Source: Plebeiibacterium marinum
Lineage (GTDB): Bacteria; Bacteroidota; Bacteroidia; Bacteroidales; Marinilabiliaceae
Direction of reading: 5' to 3'
DNA: 54,891 bases
NCBI RefSeq assembly: GCF_026013615.1
Contig: NZ_JAPDPI010000035.1
Coordinates: 1 to 54,891 of the forward strand
Position numbers and translations under genes: made by a program. Positions 18,017 to 27,384 of this stretch are shown here, in pieces (the stretch's first letter is position 1; each line of letters starts with the position of its first letter). The notes under the pieces are model-generated. The model worked only from the letters and a program-made list of their open reading frames with translations. It was not told the DNA's origin and made no database searches.

Positions 18017-19894
18017 ATGGATTTTAATTATGATATTATAGTTGTTGGTGCCGGACATGCTGGCTGTGAAGCTGCTGCAGCTGCTGCTAATTTGGGCTCC
18101 AAAACTTTGTTAATCACCATGGATATGAACAAAATTGCACAAATGAGCTGTAATCCAGCCATTGGTGGAATTGCAAAAGGACAAATTGTTCGTGAAATTG
18201 ATGCATTAGGTGGTTTTTGTGGAATAGTAACAGATCGGGCATCTATTCAGTTTCGTTTATTGAACCGATCTAAAGGGCCTGCTATGTGGAGTCCCAGAGC
18301 TCAATGTGATCGTATGGTATTTTCGCATGAATGGAGAAGTGTTTTAGAAAATACTGATAATTTATCATTTTGGCAGGATACTGTTGTTGATTTGAATCTC
18401 GATGTTGAGGGAGCGTACAAAGTTATTACGCAATTGGGAGTAGAGTTTGAGTGTAAGGCTATAATTCTTACCAATGGAACCTTTTTAAATGGTTTAATGC
18501 ATATAGGTAAGGTTCAGGTAGAAGGTGGGCGTATTAGTGAACCTTCCTCTTATGGTATTACAGGTAAATTATTTAAAGCTGGTTTTCAAACTGATAGAAT
18601 GAAGACGGGTACACCTGTGAGAATAGATGCCAGGACTATCGATTTTTCTAAATGTTTGGAGCAAACGGGTGAGGATACTTTTTATAAGTTTTCATATTTG
18701 CCTAATGTTCAGCGAACGTTAAAACAAAAGAGTTGTTGGCTGACTTATACAAATGAAAGTGTTCATACTTCTTTAAGGAATGGTCTTAATGAATCACCTT
18801 TGTATGATGGAACCATTCAAAGTATCGGTCCAAGGTATTGTCCAAGCATAGAGACAAAGATTGTTACTTTTGCAGATAAAGATAAACATCAACTTCATCT
18901 CGAACCTGAGGGAGAAACAACTATAGAATATTATCTCAATGGATTTAGTAGTTCATTGCCTTTAAAAGTTCAATTGGAGGCATTAAAGCAAATCCCGGGT
19001 TTAGAAAATGCTAAAATTTTTCGTCCAGGTTACGCTATAGAGTACGATTTCTTTGATCCTACTCAATTAAAGCACACCTTAGAAACCAAATTAGTAAATA
19101 ATTTATATTTCGCTGGTCAGATTAATGGCACTACTGGTTATGAAGAGGCTGGAGCCCAGGGATTGATGGCTGCTATTAATGCGCACCAAAAATTACAAGG
19201 TAAAAATGAGTTTGTTTTAGGAAGGGATGAAGCTTATATTGGTGTTTTAATTGATGATTTGGTCACTAAAGGAGTAGATGAGCCTTATCGAATGTTTACT
19301 TCCAGAGCAGAATATCGTATTTTGTTGCGTCAGGATGATGCTGATGTAAGACTTACAAAAAAGAGTTACGAAATTGGTTTAGCTAGTGAGGAGCGTAAGG
19401 TGCTTTTAGAGGAAAAAATTAAGGTAAGGGATGAAATTATAGATTTTATTGAAAATTTCAGTATAAAACCTGTATATATAAACGAATACCTTGAATCAGT
19501 TGGAACTACTCCTTTAAAGCAGACTGTAAAGTTAAAAGATATTTTGCTACGTCCTCAAGTTGAGATTTTTGGACTTATAGATGCAGTTACTCCCTTTAAG
19601 AAATTTTTAGATATTGTGCCACTAGATAGGAGGGAGGAAATTATTGCTTCTGCTGAAATTTTTATTAAGTATCAGGGCTATATTAATCGGGAAAAATTAA
19701 TGGCTGAGAAACTCTCCAGGTTGGAAAATTTGAATATAAAGGGTAGGTTTAAGTATGAGGAGATTAAATCTATTTCAACTGAAGCGCGTCAAAAACTCTC
19801 TAAGATTGATCCTTCAACTATTGGGCAAGCCTCTCGTATTTCCGGTGTGAGTCCAAGTGATATAAATGTATTATTGGTTTTGATGGGAAGGTAA
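18017..19894 (+). CDS. mnmG: tRNA uridine-5-carboxymethylaminomethyl modification enzyme MnmG
   Basis: MnmG (GidA), with MnmE, installs the carboxymethylaminomethyl group on U34 of certain tRNAs using FAD and methylenetetrahydrofolate. At 625 residues it is full length. The FAD motif [11 protein letters not shown] is at 10-20, [11 protein letters not shown] near 48-58, TGTFLNG-like TNGTFLNG near 155, MKTGTPVR near 195, and the C-terminal GYINREK helical domain follows. mnmG is often near the origin in bacteria, which fits its position about 9 kb from the candidate oriC. mnmE is not in the window. Confidence 0.97.
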   Translation: MDFNYDIIVVGAGHAGCEAAAAAANLGSKTLLITMDMNKIAQMSCNPAIGGIAKGQIVREIDALGGFCGIVTDRASIQFRLLNRSKGPAMWSPRAQCDRMVFSHEWRSVLENTDNLSFWQDTVVDLNLDVEGAYKVITQLGVEFECKAIILTNGTFLNGLMHIGKVQVEGGRISEPSSYGITGKLFKAGFQTDRMKTGTPVRIDARTIDFSKCLEQTGEDTFYKFSYLPNVQRTLKQKSCWLTYTNESVHTSLRNGLNESPLYDGTIQSIGPRYCPSIETKIVTFADKDKHQLHLEPEGETTIEYYLNGFSSSLPLKVQLEALKQIPGLENAKIFRPGYAIEYDFFDPTQLKHTLETKLVNNLYFAGQINGTTGYEEAGAQGLMAAINAHQKLQGKNEFVLGRDEAYIGVLIDDLVTKGVDEPYRMFTSRAEYRILLRQDDADVRLTKKSYEIGLASEERKVLLEEKIKVRDEIIDFIENFSIKPVYINEYLESVGTTPLKQTVKLKDILLRPQVEIFGLIDAVTPFKKFLDIVPLDRREEIIASAEIFIKYQGYINREKLMAEKLSRLENLNIKGRFKYEEIKSISTEARQKLSKIDPSTIGQASRISGVSPSDINVLLVLMGR

Positions 19895-19900
19895 TTATCA

Positions 19901-19916
19901 TGTTCCACGTGGAACT
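19901..19916. other. parS-like ParB binding site 2
   Basis: TGTTCCACGTGGAACT is a near-perfect palindrome fitting the degenerate parS form TGTTNCACGTGNAACA at 15 of 16 positions. It lies in the 37-base gap between mnmG and ade. Confidence 0.87.
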
Positions 19917-19931
19917 TTTATATGCTATATT

Positions 19932-21560
19932 ATGACTATAGGTGGACAAATTGTTGATATTATCAATAGGACTATCTTTAATGGTGAGATCACAATTAGA
20001 GATGGTATTATAAAAAGTATTGTACGAGTAGATAAAAAATTCTCTAATTTTATTCTTCCCGGGTTGGTGGATTCTCATGTTCATATTGAAAGTTCTATGC
20101 TTACCCCGTGTTTTTTTTCAGAATTAGTTGTTCCACGTGGAACCGTTGCGGTGGTTACGGATCCACATGAAATAGCAAATGTTGCTGGTATAAAAGGGGT
20201 GAATTTTATGATTAATGACTCTAAAAATACGCCCTTAAAATGTTTTTTTGGTGCACCCTCGTGTGTTCCTGCAACCTCTTTTGAAAGTAGTGGAGCTGTA
20301 ATTCAATCTGATGATATTGATGCTTTAATGCAAAAAAAAGAGGTTTGTTGTTTGTCTGAAATGATGAATTTTCCTGGAGTTGTAAATAATGAAAAGGAAG
20401 TTTGGGATAAAATAAATATTGCTCATAAGTATAATAAGCCCATTGATGGCCATGCACCTGGATTAAAAGGGGCTGAACTGGATCAATATATCAAAGCAGG
20501 TATTTCTACAGATCATGAATGTGTATCGGTGGAAGAAGCTGTTGAGAAAATTAATAAAGGGGTTATTGTTCAAATAAGGGAAGGGAGTGCTGCAAAAAAC
20601 TTCCAAGCCTTGTTGCCTTTATTTGATTCACATCCTGATAACATTATGCTTTGTACAGATGATTCCCATCCGGATGAAATAGTTAGTAAAGGACATATAG
20701 ATAAAATTATACGTTTAGGTTTAAAAGAAGGTATAGATATTTTTAAGCTATTAAGGGCTGCCATTCTAAAACCAATACAACATTATAACCTTCCTGTTGG
20801 TTTATTAAGAGAAGGGGATGCTGCTGATTTTATTGTGGTAGATAACTTGGATGATTTCAATATTATTGAAACTTTTATTGATGGCAATAGGGTATATTCC
20901 GATGGGAAAATTCGTTTTAATATTTCTAAACCAGAACCTATAAATAACTTTAATATAGATAAGATTGCTGAAGAAGATATTAAAGTTAATTATGTAGAAG
21001 GAAAAAGAATTAGGGTTATAGGAGCTGTTAATGGTGATTTGTTGACAGAAGAATTGGTATGGAGTCCTACTTCAAAAGATGGATTTATTGATTCTGATAT
21101 ACAACAGGATATTTTAAAAATAGTTGTTGTAAATAGGTATAAACAGTGTAAACCTGTAGTAGGATTTATAAAAAACATAGGCTTAAAAAAAGGGGCTATT
21201 GCTTGTAGTATTGCCCATGATAGTCATAATTTGATAGCAGTCGGTGTTTCTGATTCAGATATTGTAGATGCCTTAAATATTATTATTGAAAATAAGGGTG
21301 GTATTTCTTGTTCAGAAAATGGTATTTCCGATATTCTTCCCTTGGAAGTGGGAGGGTTGATGACATCCGTTTCTGGTAAACAAGTAGCTAAACAATACCA
21401 AAAAATCAATTCAAAAGCATTTGAGTTAGGGGCAACATTGAGTGCACCATTTATGACTTTATCATTTATGAGCTTATTGGTTATTCCTAATATTAAAATA
21501 GGGGATAAGGGTTTGTTTGATGTGACTAAGTTTTCTTTTACAAATCTCTATACAGAATGA
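19932..21560 (+). CDS. ade: Adenine deaminase
   Basis: Ade converts adenine to hypoxanthine and ammonia for purine salvage; it is a metal-dependent amidohydrolase. The 542-residue length is normal. The metal motif is VDSHVHIESSML near residues 46-57, then TVAVVTDPHEIANV near 72-85, DGHAPGL near 172, STDHECVS near 190 and CTDDSHPDE near 240. The C-terminal adenine-deaminase domain contains SIAHDSHNLIAVG and GGISC. A parS-like palindrome is embedded in codons near residues 66-71. The gene overlaps uvrC by four bases (ATGA). Confidence 0.94.
   Translation: MTIGGQIVDIINRTIFNGEITIRDGIIKSIVRVDKKFSNFILPGLVDSHVHIESSMLTPCFFSELVVPRGTVAVVTDPHEIANVAGIKGVNFMINDSKNTPLKCFFGAPSCVPATSFESSGAVIQSDDIDALMQKKEVCCLSEMMNFPGVVNNEKEVWDKINIAHKYNKPIDGHAPGLKGAELDQYIKAGISTDHECVSVEEAVEKINKGVIVQIREGSAAKNFQALLPLFDSHPDNIMLCTDDSHPDEIVSKGHIDKIIRLGLKEGIDIFKLLRAAILKPIQHYNLPVGLLREGDAADFIVVDNLDDFNIIETFIDGNRVYSDGKIRFNISKPEPINNFNIDKIAEEDIKVNYVEGKRIRVIGAVNGDLLTEELVWSPTSKDGFIDSDIQQDILKIVVVNRYKQCKPVVGFIKNIGLKKGAIACSIAHDSHNLIAVGVSDSDIVDALNIIIENKGGISCSENGISDILPLEVGGLMTSVSGKQVAKQYQKINSKAFELGATLSAPFMTLSFMSLLVIPNIKIGDKGLFDVTKFSFTNLYTE
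20129..20144. other. parS-like ParB binding site 3 inside ade
   Basis: TGTTCCACGTGGAACC matches the degenerate parS consensus at 15 of 16 positions. It lies inside the ade coding sequence, 228 bases from site 2, encoding the Val-Pro-Arg-Gly-Thr stretch. Confidence 0.85.
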
Positions 21561-23368
21561 GTGGCCGAATTAATCCTAATGTAGAATATTTAAAGAAAAA
21601 GATTTCAGTATTACCATCCGATCCCGGAGTTTATCAATACTTCAATAAGGATGGTAAAATTATATATGTAGGTAAAGCCAAAAACCTTAAAAAAAGGGTT
21701 TCTTCTTATTTTTCCGGGCGTCCGGATAATGGTAAAACTGCCTTATTGGTTCGTAATATTGCGCACATTGAACACATTGTTGTAGATACAGAAGAGGATG
21801 CTTTGTTGTTGGAGAATAATCTAATAAAAAAGTATCAGCCAAGATATAATGTTTTACTTAAAGATGATAAGTCCTTTCCTTGGATTGTTGTAAAAAACGA
21901 ACCGTTCCCAAGGGTTTTTTCCACCCGTAATGTTATTAAGGATGGGAGTCTTTATTTTGGTCCTTATACCTCAGTTGGTATGGTAAGGACTTTATTAGAT
22001 TTATTTAAGTCGATTTATCCGTTACGTACTTGTAAATTGAATCTTTCCTCGCATAATATTGCTGAATATAAATATAAAGTTTGCCTCGAATATCATATTG
22101 GTAATTGTAAAGGTCCTTGTATTGGTGAGTATGATGAGTCTTTATATAAAGAGAATATAGAAGCTATCAAAAACATACTTAGGGGAAATATTCATTCGGT
22201 TATACATTATCTTAATGAAATAATGATGCAATATGCCACTGAGTATAAATTTGAAGAGGCTAATGAAGTAAAGCAAAAGATTAAACAGTTGGATTCCTAC
22301 CAAAGTAAATCTACAATAGTAAGTTCCAGTATAAATAATGTAGATGTGTACTCAATAATTGAGGATGAAGATTCTGCCTATGTAAACTTTTTAAAAGTAG
22401 TTAATGGTGCAATAATTCAAGCTCATACTATTGAGTTGAAAAAGAAATTGGATGAGTCTTTACCGGAATTGTTATCCTTGGCTATTTTAGAAGTAAGGGA
22501 ACGCTTTCATAGCCGTTCTCGTGAAGTTATAGTTCCTTTTAAACCTGATACTGTTTTTGAATCGGTTAAGTTTATTATACCTAAAATAGGGGATAAGAAG
22601 AAACTATTGGAGTTATCTGAGCGCAACGTAAAATATTATCGTCTGGAAAAATTAAAGCAACAATCCTTGCGAAAAAAGGAAACCAGGGAAGATCGTATCT
22701 TAAATACTATGATGAAAGATTTAAGATTAAAACAACAGCCTAAACATATTGAGTGTTTTGATAATTCCAATATACAGGGTAATTTCCCGGTTGCAGCATG
22801 TGTTGTTTTTAAAAATGGAAAACCAAGCAAAAAGGATTATAGGCATTTTAATGTTAAAACAGTGGTTGGACCGGATGACTTTGCCAGTATGGAAGAGATT
22901 ATTGAGCGAAGATATACCAGATTGATAAAAGAAGAAAGTGGACTGCCTAACTTAGTAATTATAGATGGTGGAAAGGGGCAACTTGGGGCTGCAATGAAAA
23001 TATTCAGGAGACTCAAAATTGATGATAAAGTAAATGTAATTGGTATTGCAAAAAGGTTAGAAGAAATATTTTTTCCAGGAGATCCTGTGCCATTGTATTT
23101 AGATAAAAATTCAGAAACTTTAAAAATTATTCAACATGCCCGAAACGAGGCTCACCGTTTTGGTATTACTTTTCACAGAAATCAACGATCTAAAAATTTT
23201 GTAACTTCTGAGTTGGATAGCATAAAAGGAATAGGAGAGAAGACTGCTAAAAAATTATTGGTAGAATTTAAATCAGTAGAACAGGTTAGGCAGTTAAATT
23301 TTGATAATATTCAGGGCGTTATAGGCAAGGCTAAAGCCCAAATAGTATGGGATTATTTTCATAAATAA
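21557..23368 (+). CDS. uvrC: Excinuclease ABC subunit UvrC
   Basis: UvrC makes the dual incisions in nucleotide excision repair. The 603-residue protein has all expected parts: the GIY-YIG domain for 3' incision at about 15-95 (DPGVYQYF and IIYVGKAKNLKKR), a four-cysteine region (CKLN, VCLEYHIGNCKGPC), the UVR domain for UvrB binding near 200-235 (YATEYKFEEANEVKQKI), the RNase H-like 5'-incision domain near 385-540 (CFDNSNIQGNFPVAA, VIDGGKGQL), and C-terminal helix-hairpin-helix motifs (SIKGIGEKTAKKLL). It ends the rightward gene block; lplA is convergent and only three bases away. Confidence 0.97.
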   Translation: MSGRINPNVEYLKKKISVLPSDPGVYQYFNKDGKIIYVGKAKNLKKRVSSYFSGRPDNGKTALLVRNIAHIEHIVVDTEEDALLLENNLIKKYQPRYNVLLKDDKSFPWIVVKNEPFPRVFSTRNVIKDGSLYFGPYTSVGMVRTLLDLFKSIYPLRTCKLNLSSHNIAEYKYKVCLEYHIGNCKGPCIGEYDESLYKENIEAIKNILRGNIHSVIHYLNEIMMQYATEYKFEEANEVKQKIKQLDSYQSKSTIVSSSINNVDVYSIIEDEDSAYVNFLKVVNGAIIQAHTIELKKKLDESLPELLSLAILEVRERFHSRSREVIVPFKPDTVFESVKFIIPKIGDKKKLLELSERNVKYYRLEKLKQQSLRKKETREDRILNTMMKDLRLKQQPKHIECFDNSNIQGNFPVAACVVFKNGKPSKKDYRHFNVKTVVGPDDFASMEEIIERRYTRLIKEESGLPNLVIIDGGKGQLGAAMKIFRRLKIDDKVNVIGIAKRLEEIFFPGDPVPLYLDKNSETLKIIQHARNEAHRFGITFHRNQRSKNFVTSELDSIKGIGEKTAKKLLVEFKSVEQVRQLNFDNIQGVIGKAKAQIVWDYFHK

Positions 23369-23371
23369 AAC

Positions 23372-24352
23372 TTAAAAAATAGCCTGTAAAAACTCTTCCA
23401 GGTCAAGTTCCGGGTTCTCTTCAAACAAAACACTTAGGCTTATTTGAAGTGATTTTTTATCATGGAACTTATTTTTTAATTCTTCTTGTAATTTATTTAG
23501 CCATATTTTTTTTATTGAATTCGACTTTATTTCAACCTCATTAATTAAACCCTTTTGCACATTTAAGATGAATTCAAATCGTTTTCCTGTTTTTGATTTG
23601 ATTCTTTTTTTCAAAATATATTTAGGACTATATCCATAGTTCCATTCCCAGGTATTATATTTTTTATTTACCAGCAGATTTATAACAGAGTAATCATCCT
23701 TATTTAACTCGTAAGGTTTTCCCTGGTAGTTAGTATGGATGTATTTATATAGCTCATCAGTAAAAGCATTGATTTCTTTTTTATCAGTTATATGCTCATG
23801 GATATTGGTAACCTTGCTTCTGACTGACTTTACTGCCTTATCCTTAAATTTTAGAGGATCACTTTTAAGAGCCTGGGTTAAGGAGCTGAGTTCGCTTTTG
23901 TATAGTAAAGTTCCATGATGCATAACCCTACTTTTAAAAACATGAGATGCGTTTCCACTAATCTTACATCCATTTATTAGTATATCATTTCTGCCACCAA
24001 TAGAAGCATCAATATTTAGTGATTGCAAAAAGTCGACTATGGGGGAAATAAATTTTTTAAAATTCACTAACTCTCCTTTCTCACCTTTTGTAATAAAACA
24101 GAAATTTAAATTACCTAAATCATGAAATACAGTTCCACCTCCGCTTAATCTTCTAATGACTGGTATTTCTTCTTTATTAACAAAAGAATAATTTAGCTCA
24201 GCAAGTGTATTTTGATGCTTTCCAACAATAATACTTTGAGTGTTTCTATAGAGGAAAAAAATGTCCTCTTCAAAATTTTTTAATAAATATTCCTCAGTTG
24301 CAATATTAATGTATGGGTCGTTGTTTTTACTTAAAATGATGCGCATATTCAT
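23372..24352 (-). CDS. lplA: Lipoate-protein ligase A
   Basis: LplA activates lipoate with ATP and attaches it to E2 and H proteins. The protein is about 326 residues with the domain order of bacterial LplA. The N-terminal large domain has NIATEEYLL, the lipoyl-AMP motif RRLSGGGTVFHDLGNLNF near residues 70-90, GRNDILINGCKISGNA near 125-140 and HHGTLLY near 145. The small C-terminal domain follows. Three in-frame ATGs lie at 24370, 24352 and 24346; the conserved fold begins at MRIILSKNNDPY, so the later ones are preferred. Upstream is a 243-base AT-rich gap with a hairpin. Confidence 0.92.
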   Translation of the reverse strand: MNMRIILSKNNDPYINIATEEYLLKNFEEDIFFLYRNTQSIIVGKHQNTLAELNYSFVNKEEIPVIRRLSGGGTVFHDLGNLNFCFITKGEKGELVNFKKFISPIVDFLQSLNIDASIGGRNDILINGCKISGNASHVFKSRVMHHGTLLYKSELSSLTQALKSDPLKFKDKAVKSVRSKVTNIHEHITDKKEINAFTDELYKYIHTNYQGKPYELNKDDYSVINLLVNKKYNTWEWNYGYSPKYILKKRIKSKTGKRFEFILNVQKGLINEVEIKSNSIKKIWLNKLQEELKNKFHDKKSLQISLSVLFEENPELDLEEFLQAIF

Positions 24353-24511
24353 GTATAATTTATCGGGCATTGGAATTTAAAATAATCTAAGAGCTTTAAA
24401 TATTTAATTAAAGCTTTATGTAAACAGTGTAAATATCAATATTATAATTAAATAGGTTAAAAATATAAGTTATATACTCTTCTTTGTATTATTGTTATTC
24501 TAGAAAAATTA

Positions 24512-24537
24512 TGCTCAAAATATTCCTTTTTTGAGCA
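24512..24537. other. Hairpin between divergent lplA and dtd
   Basis: TGCTCAAAA (24512-24520) and TTTTGAGCA (24529-24537) form a perfect nine-base stem. Because both flanking genes point away from it, it is not an obvious terminator. A regulatory or chance structure is equally possible. Confidence 0.4.
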
Positions 24538-24613
24538 ATTTAACAAATATTTGAGCTTTAAGTTTTAAAATAATAATATATAAAAATATATACATATTAG
24601 AATTAATATAATA

Positions 24614-25066
24614 ATGAAGGCAGTTATTCAAAGAGTTTCGGAAGCTTCTGTTTCTGTAAACGAAAAAATTAAGTCGGAGATAAAAAATGGTTTATTGGTT
24701 CTATTGGGAATAGTAAATGATGATGAAAAAAGTGATATTGATTGGTTAACCAATAAAATTGCCAACCTAAGGATTTTTGATGATGAAAATGGTGTAATGA
24801 ATAAATCTTTGCTGGATATTGGAGGTGAAATTATTGTGGTTAGTCAGTTTACGCTGCATGCTAAAACAAAAAAAGGAAACCGGCCATCATATATTGATGC
24901 AGCGAAACCTGATGTTTCTATACCCCTTTATAAGGCTTTCGTTAAGAAAATGGAAGATGTTATAAGCCAGACGGTACAGACTGGTGAATTTGGGGCTTAT
25001 ATGAAAGTATCAATGGTAAATGATGGACCAGTGACCATTATTATTGATACCAAGAATAAGGAATAG
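24614..25066 (+). CDS. dtd: D-aminoacyl-tRNA deacylase
   Basis: Dtd removes wrongly attached D-amino acids and glycine from tRNA. The 150-residue protein starts with the canonical MKAVIQRVSEASV and contains the two cross-subunit active-site motifs: SQFTLHAKTKKGNRPS near residues 78-93 (family SQFTL) and NDGPVT near 136-141 (the Gly-cisPro motif). It is monocistronic and divergent from lplA. Confidence 0.96.
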   Translation: MKAVIQRVSEASVSVNEKIKSEIKNGLLVLLGIVNDDEKSDIDWLTNKIANLRIFDDENGVMNKSLLDIGGEIIVVSQFTLHAKTKKGNRPSYIDAAKPDVSIPLYKAFVKKMEDVISQTVQTGEFGAYMKVSMVNDGPVTIIIDTKNKE

Positions 25067-25094
25067 TCTATGGGTATAGGGCGTTTATATTCAT

Positions 25095-26708
25095 CTATCT
25101 TAATAGTTTTAAATCGTTAATTAGCTTATAATCTTTTAAATAAACATCTTTACCATATATTATTTCATTATATGTTGGATTAAACCAGCATGTAAAATAG
25201 GTAATGTGGATCGGAATAGGTTTGTTGTAAAAAACTTTTACAGGAAATCCCTTCTTTAAATAATTGGATGTTAATATGTTTTGCTTATCAATTTTGTTTA
25301 AGGAAAATTCAGCAAGTTGTAGCGCATTTTCAACCCGTATACAACCGTGACTAAAGGTACGTACGGGTTTTTTGAAAAGTTTTTGTTGGGGAGTGTCATG
25401 GAGATAGATTGAAAAACGATTTTTAAACATGAATTTAACCTTTCCTAAGGCATTAGAGGGTGAAGTTCGCTGGAATACCTTAAAGGGGAAATTAGAGCTT
25501 GAATATTGCGAAAAATCTATACTATCAATCGGTACTTCTGTTCCGTTTGTGCAAATAAACATATTTCGGTTTTGCAGGTACAGCGAGTCTTTTTGAGCCC
25601 CCCTTAAAATTTGGGTAGTTGAAATTGATTGGGGTATTGTCCAGCATGGATTGAATACCAGGTAATTGATGTCAGAAGTAAACACTTCAGTTTGGTTCTT
25701 AAATTTTCCTACAATTACTTTTGTTTTGAACATGCAGCTGTCGTGTTGCATGAATTCGAGCGTTTGAAATGGGATATTAATGAAAATTCCCTGGGTAAAC
25801 TGATCGTTTTCAAACCATCTCAGTCTTTCAATATTTGCTTTTATGATGCCTATATAAAGAGTGGGTTTCCATTGTAAATAATGATATGTTTGCTTACCTG
25901 CAATGCCATCAGGTTCTAAACCATGCTTAGCCTGAAACTTTTTTAATGCAATGGATAGCTCTTCATCAAATACCATTGAAATTGCAGAATCCCGGCATAT
26001 ATTTAGTAGTTGCCTTTTTATAGGAAGTACATATTGGTTCGAATCTCCTTTTTGTATCAAAAATCCAGGGTCAGTAATTTCTTCTGTGGGATGTTTTGTT
26101 TTAGATTCATAAATGTTTTTCAGTTCCTTGGCCAGTTGGGTATATAGAGGGTGTTTGGGGGCAAAAAAGCTGTTTAAATGGGCTGTTTTTCCGTGTTTAA
26201 CCATATTTACCCATATTGTATCGTGTGGTAATGGCTTTGGCGATTTATAATTCCAACCTTTGTGGTAATTTAAGGGATTTATTGGGGAGAACCTTTTGCG
26301 GTAGCCACATTTTCTGATGTTTAAAGTTAATTCTATATCTAAACGGGCATAATTGCTTATATATTTTGAAGAATCCTTTTTTAATGCCTGGTAAAGACTA
26401 TCAATTTCTACAATATTAAAATTCAATGGGTTCAGTCCTTCATATCTTGAGTTTTTAAGCCAGTTTATGCCTTGTTGAATACTACTGTCATTTTTCCAAA
26501 TCAGTTTGTTTGAAAAGTTTTTATATATTGAAATAATGGTTGAGTCACCTAATGTATTTAACTGATGTACAATTGAATCTGAAATTTCATTTTCTGGGAA
26601 ATAGACTGTCTTTTTTTTCTCATTACCAGGGGAATGAATAACGTTTTTCTTTCCTGAACATGAAAAAAGAATGGCAAAAAGTATTATGTATATGGTATTT
26701 CTTATCAT
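25095..26708 (-). CDS. L,D-transpeptidase, YcbB/LdtD-like lipoprotein
   Basis: This 537-residue enzyme probably forms 3-3 peptidoglycan cross-links or otherwise modifies peptidoglycan in the periplasm. It starts with a lipoprotein signal (MIRNTIYIILFAILFSC). A scaffold/N-terminal domain covers about 40-190. A peptidoglycan-binding helical domain follows near 215-280 (FQAKHGLEPDGIAGKQT). The YkuD catalytic domain covers about 300-490, with IYLHDTP and the active-site motif SHGCIRVENA, containing the nucleophilic Cys. Domain order equals that of YcbB. It follows the Lrp-type regulator in the same direction with only 32 bases between. Confidence 0.9.
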   Translation of the reverse strand: MIRNTIYIILFAILFSCSGKKNVIHSPGNEKKKTVYFPENEISDSIVHQLNTLGDSTIISIYKNFSNKLIWKNDSSIQQGINWLKNSRYEGLNPLNFNIVEIDSLYQALKKDSSKYISNYARLDIELTLNIRKCGYRKRFSPINPLNYHKGWNYKSPKPLPHDTIWVNMVKHGKTAHLNSFFAPKHPLYTQLAKELKNIYESKTKHPTEEITDPGFLIQKGDSNQYVLPIKRQLLNICRDSAISMVFDEELSIALKKFQAKHGLEPDGIAGKQTYHYLQWKPTLYIGIIKANIERLRWFENDQFTQGIFINIPFQTLEFMQHDSCMFKTKVIVGKFKNQTEVFTSDINYLVFNPCWTIPQSISTTQILRGAQKDSLYLQNRNMFICTNGTEVPIDSIDFSQYSSSNFPFKVFQRTSPSNALGKVKFMFKNRFSIYLHDTPQQKLFKKPVRTFSHGCIRVENALQLAEFSLNKIDKQNILTSNYLKKGFPVKVFYNKPIPIHITYFTCWFNPTYNEIIYGKDVYLKDYKLINDLKLLR

Positions 26709-26740
26709 AGGCTATAATTACTGCATTCTTCAATGTAATG

Positions 26741-27211
26741 TTACAAATCTTTTAAATCATAGCAGTGTTCGTGTTTTAATTCGCCCATAACAAAGGAACT
26801 TTGAATATTAGAGATGTTTTGTATGGTAGAGAGTTCTTTAAGTACAAATTGCTGGTAGTGCTCCATGTCTTTAACTACTACTTTTATAAAAAAGTCGTAA
26901 TTGCCAGCTATATGATAACACTCCATTGCTTGCGGAAAAGTGTTAATTTTCTCCTGAAATTCATCTACATAGCTTTTGCCATGCCGAGTTAATGATACAT
27001 GGCAAAATACAGTGAGTCCCCTGTTTATTTTTTTTGGATTTAATAGCGTAATGTATTTGTTTATAATACCGCTACGTTCCATTTTTCTGATGCGTTCAAA
27101 TATTGGTGTTCGGGTTAGGTGTAATTTTTCGGCTATTTCTTTGTGGGGAATTTTAGCATTTTGTTGCAGTAATTTCAAAATATCCTTGTCTGTTTGATCT
27201 AACTGTGGCAT
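26741..27211 (-). CDS. Lrp/AsnC family transcriptional regulator
   Basis: The 156-residue protein has the Lrp/AsnC design: helix-turn-helix at about 5-55 (LDQTDKDILKLLQQNAKIPHKEIAEKLHL... split here into LDQTDKDILKLL and KEIAEKLHLTRTPIFERIRK) and the effector-binding RAM domain at 65-150 (CYHIAGNYDFFIKVVV). It is divergent from the lyase fusion, with 173 bases between, which is the usual arrangement of such a regulator with an amino-acid catabolic gene. TTTTGC and GCAAAA half-sites face each other around 27230-27260 and could be an operator. Control of the lyase by tyrosine or another amino acid is inferred from position. Confidence 0.9.
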   Translation of the reverse strand: MPQLDQTDKDILKLLQQNAKIPHKEIAEKLHLTRTPIFERIRKMERSGIINKYITLLNPKKINRGLTVFCHVSLTRHGKSYVDEFQEKINTFPQAMECYHIAGNYDFFIKVVVKDMEHYQQFVLKELSTIQNISNIQSSFVMGELKHEHCYDLKDL

Positions 27212-27384
27212 AAAACAAATGTTTTGCTAATTGATAAATATTTGATTGAAAATAGGCAAAATGATTAAGATATACCTTAATATAAGTCAAAAAGACTAAA
27301 TATTTAAGATGTAATAGTTTATGTACCTATGAGTGTTTAATGTCTTCATAACTTTGATACAAATCATTAAACTAATAATATCTC

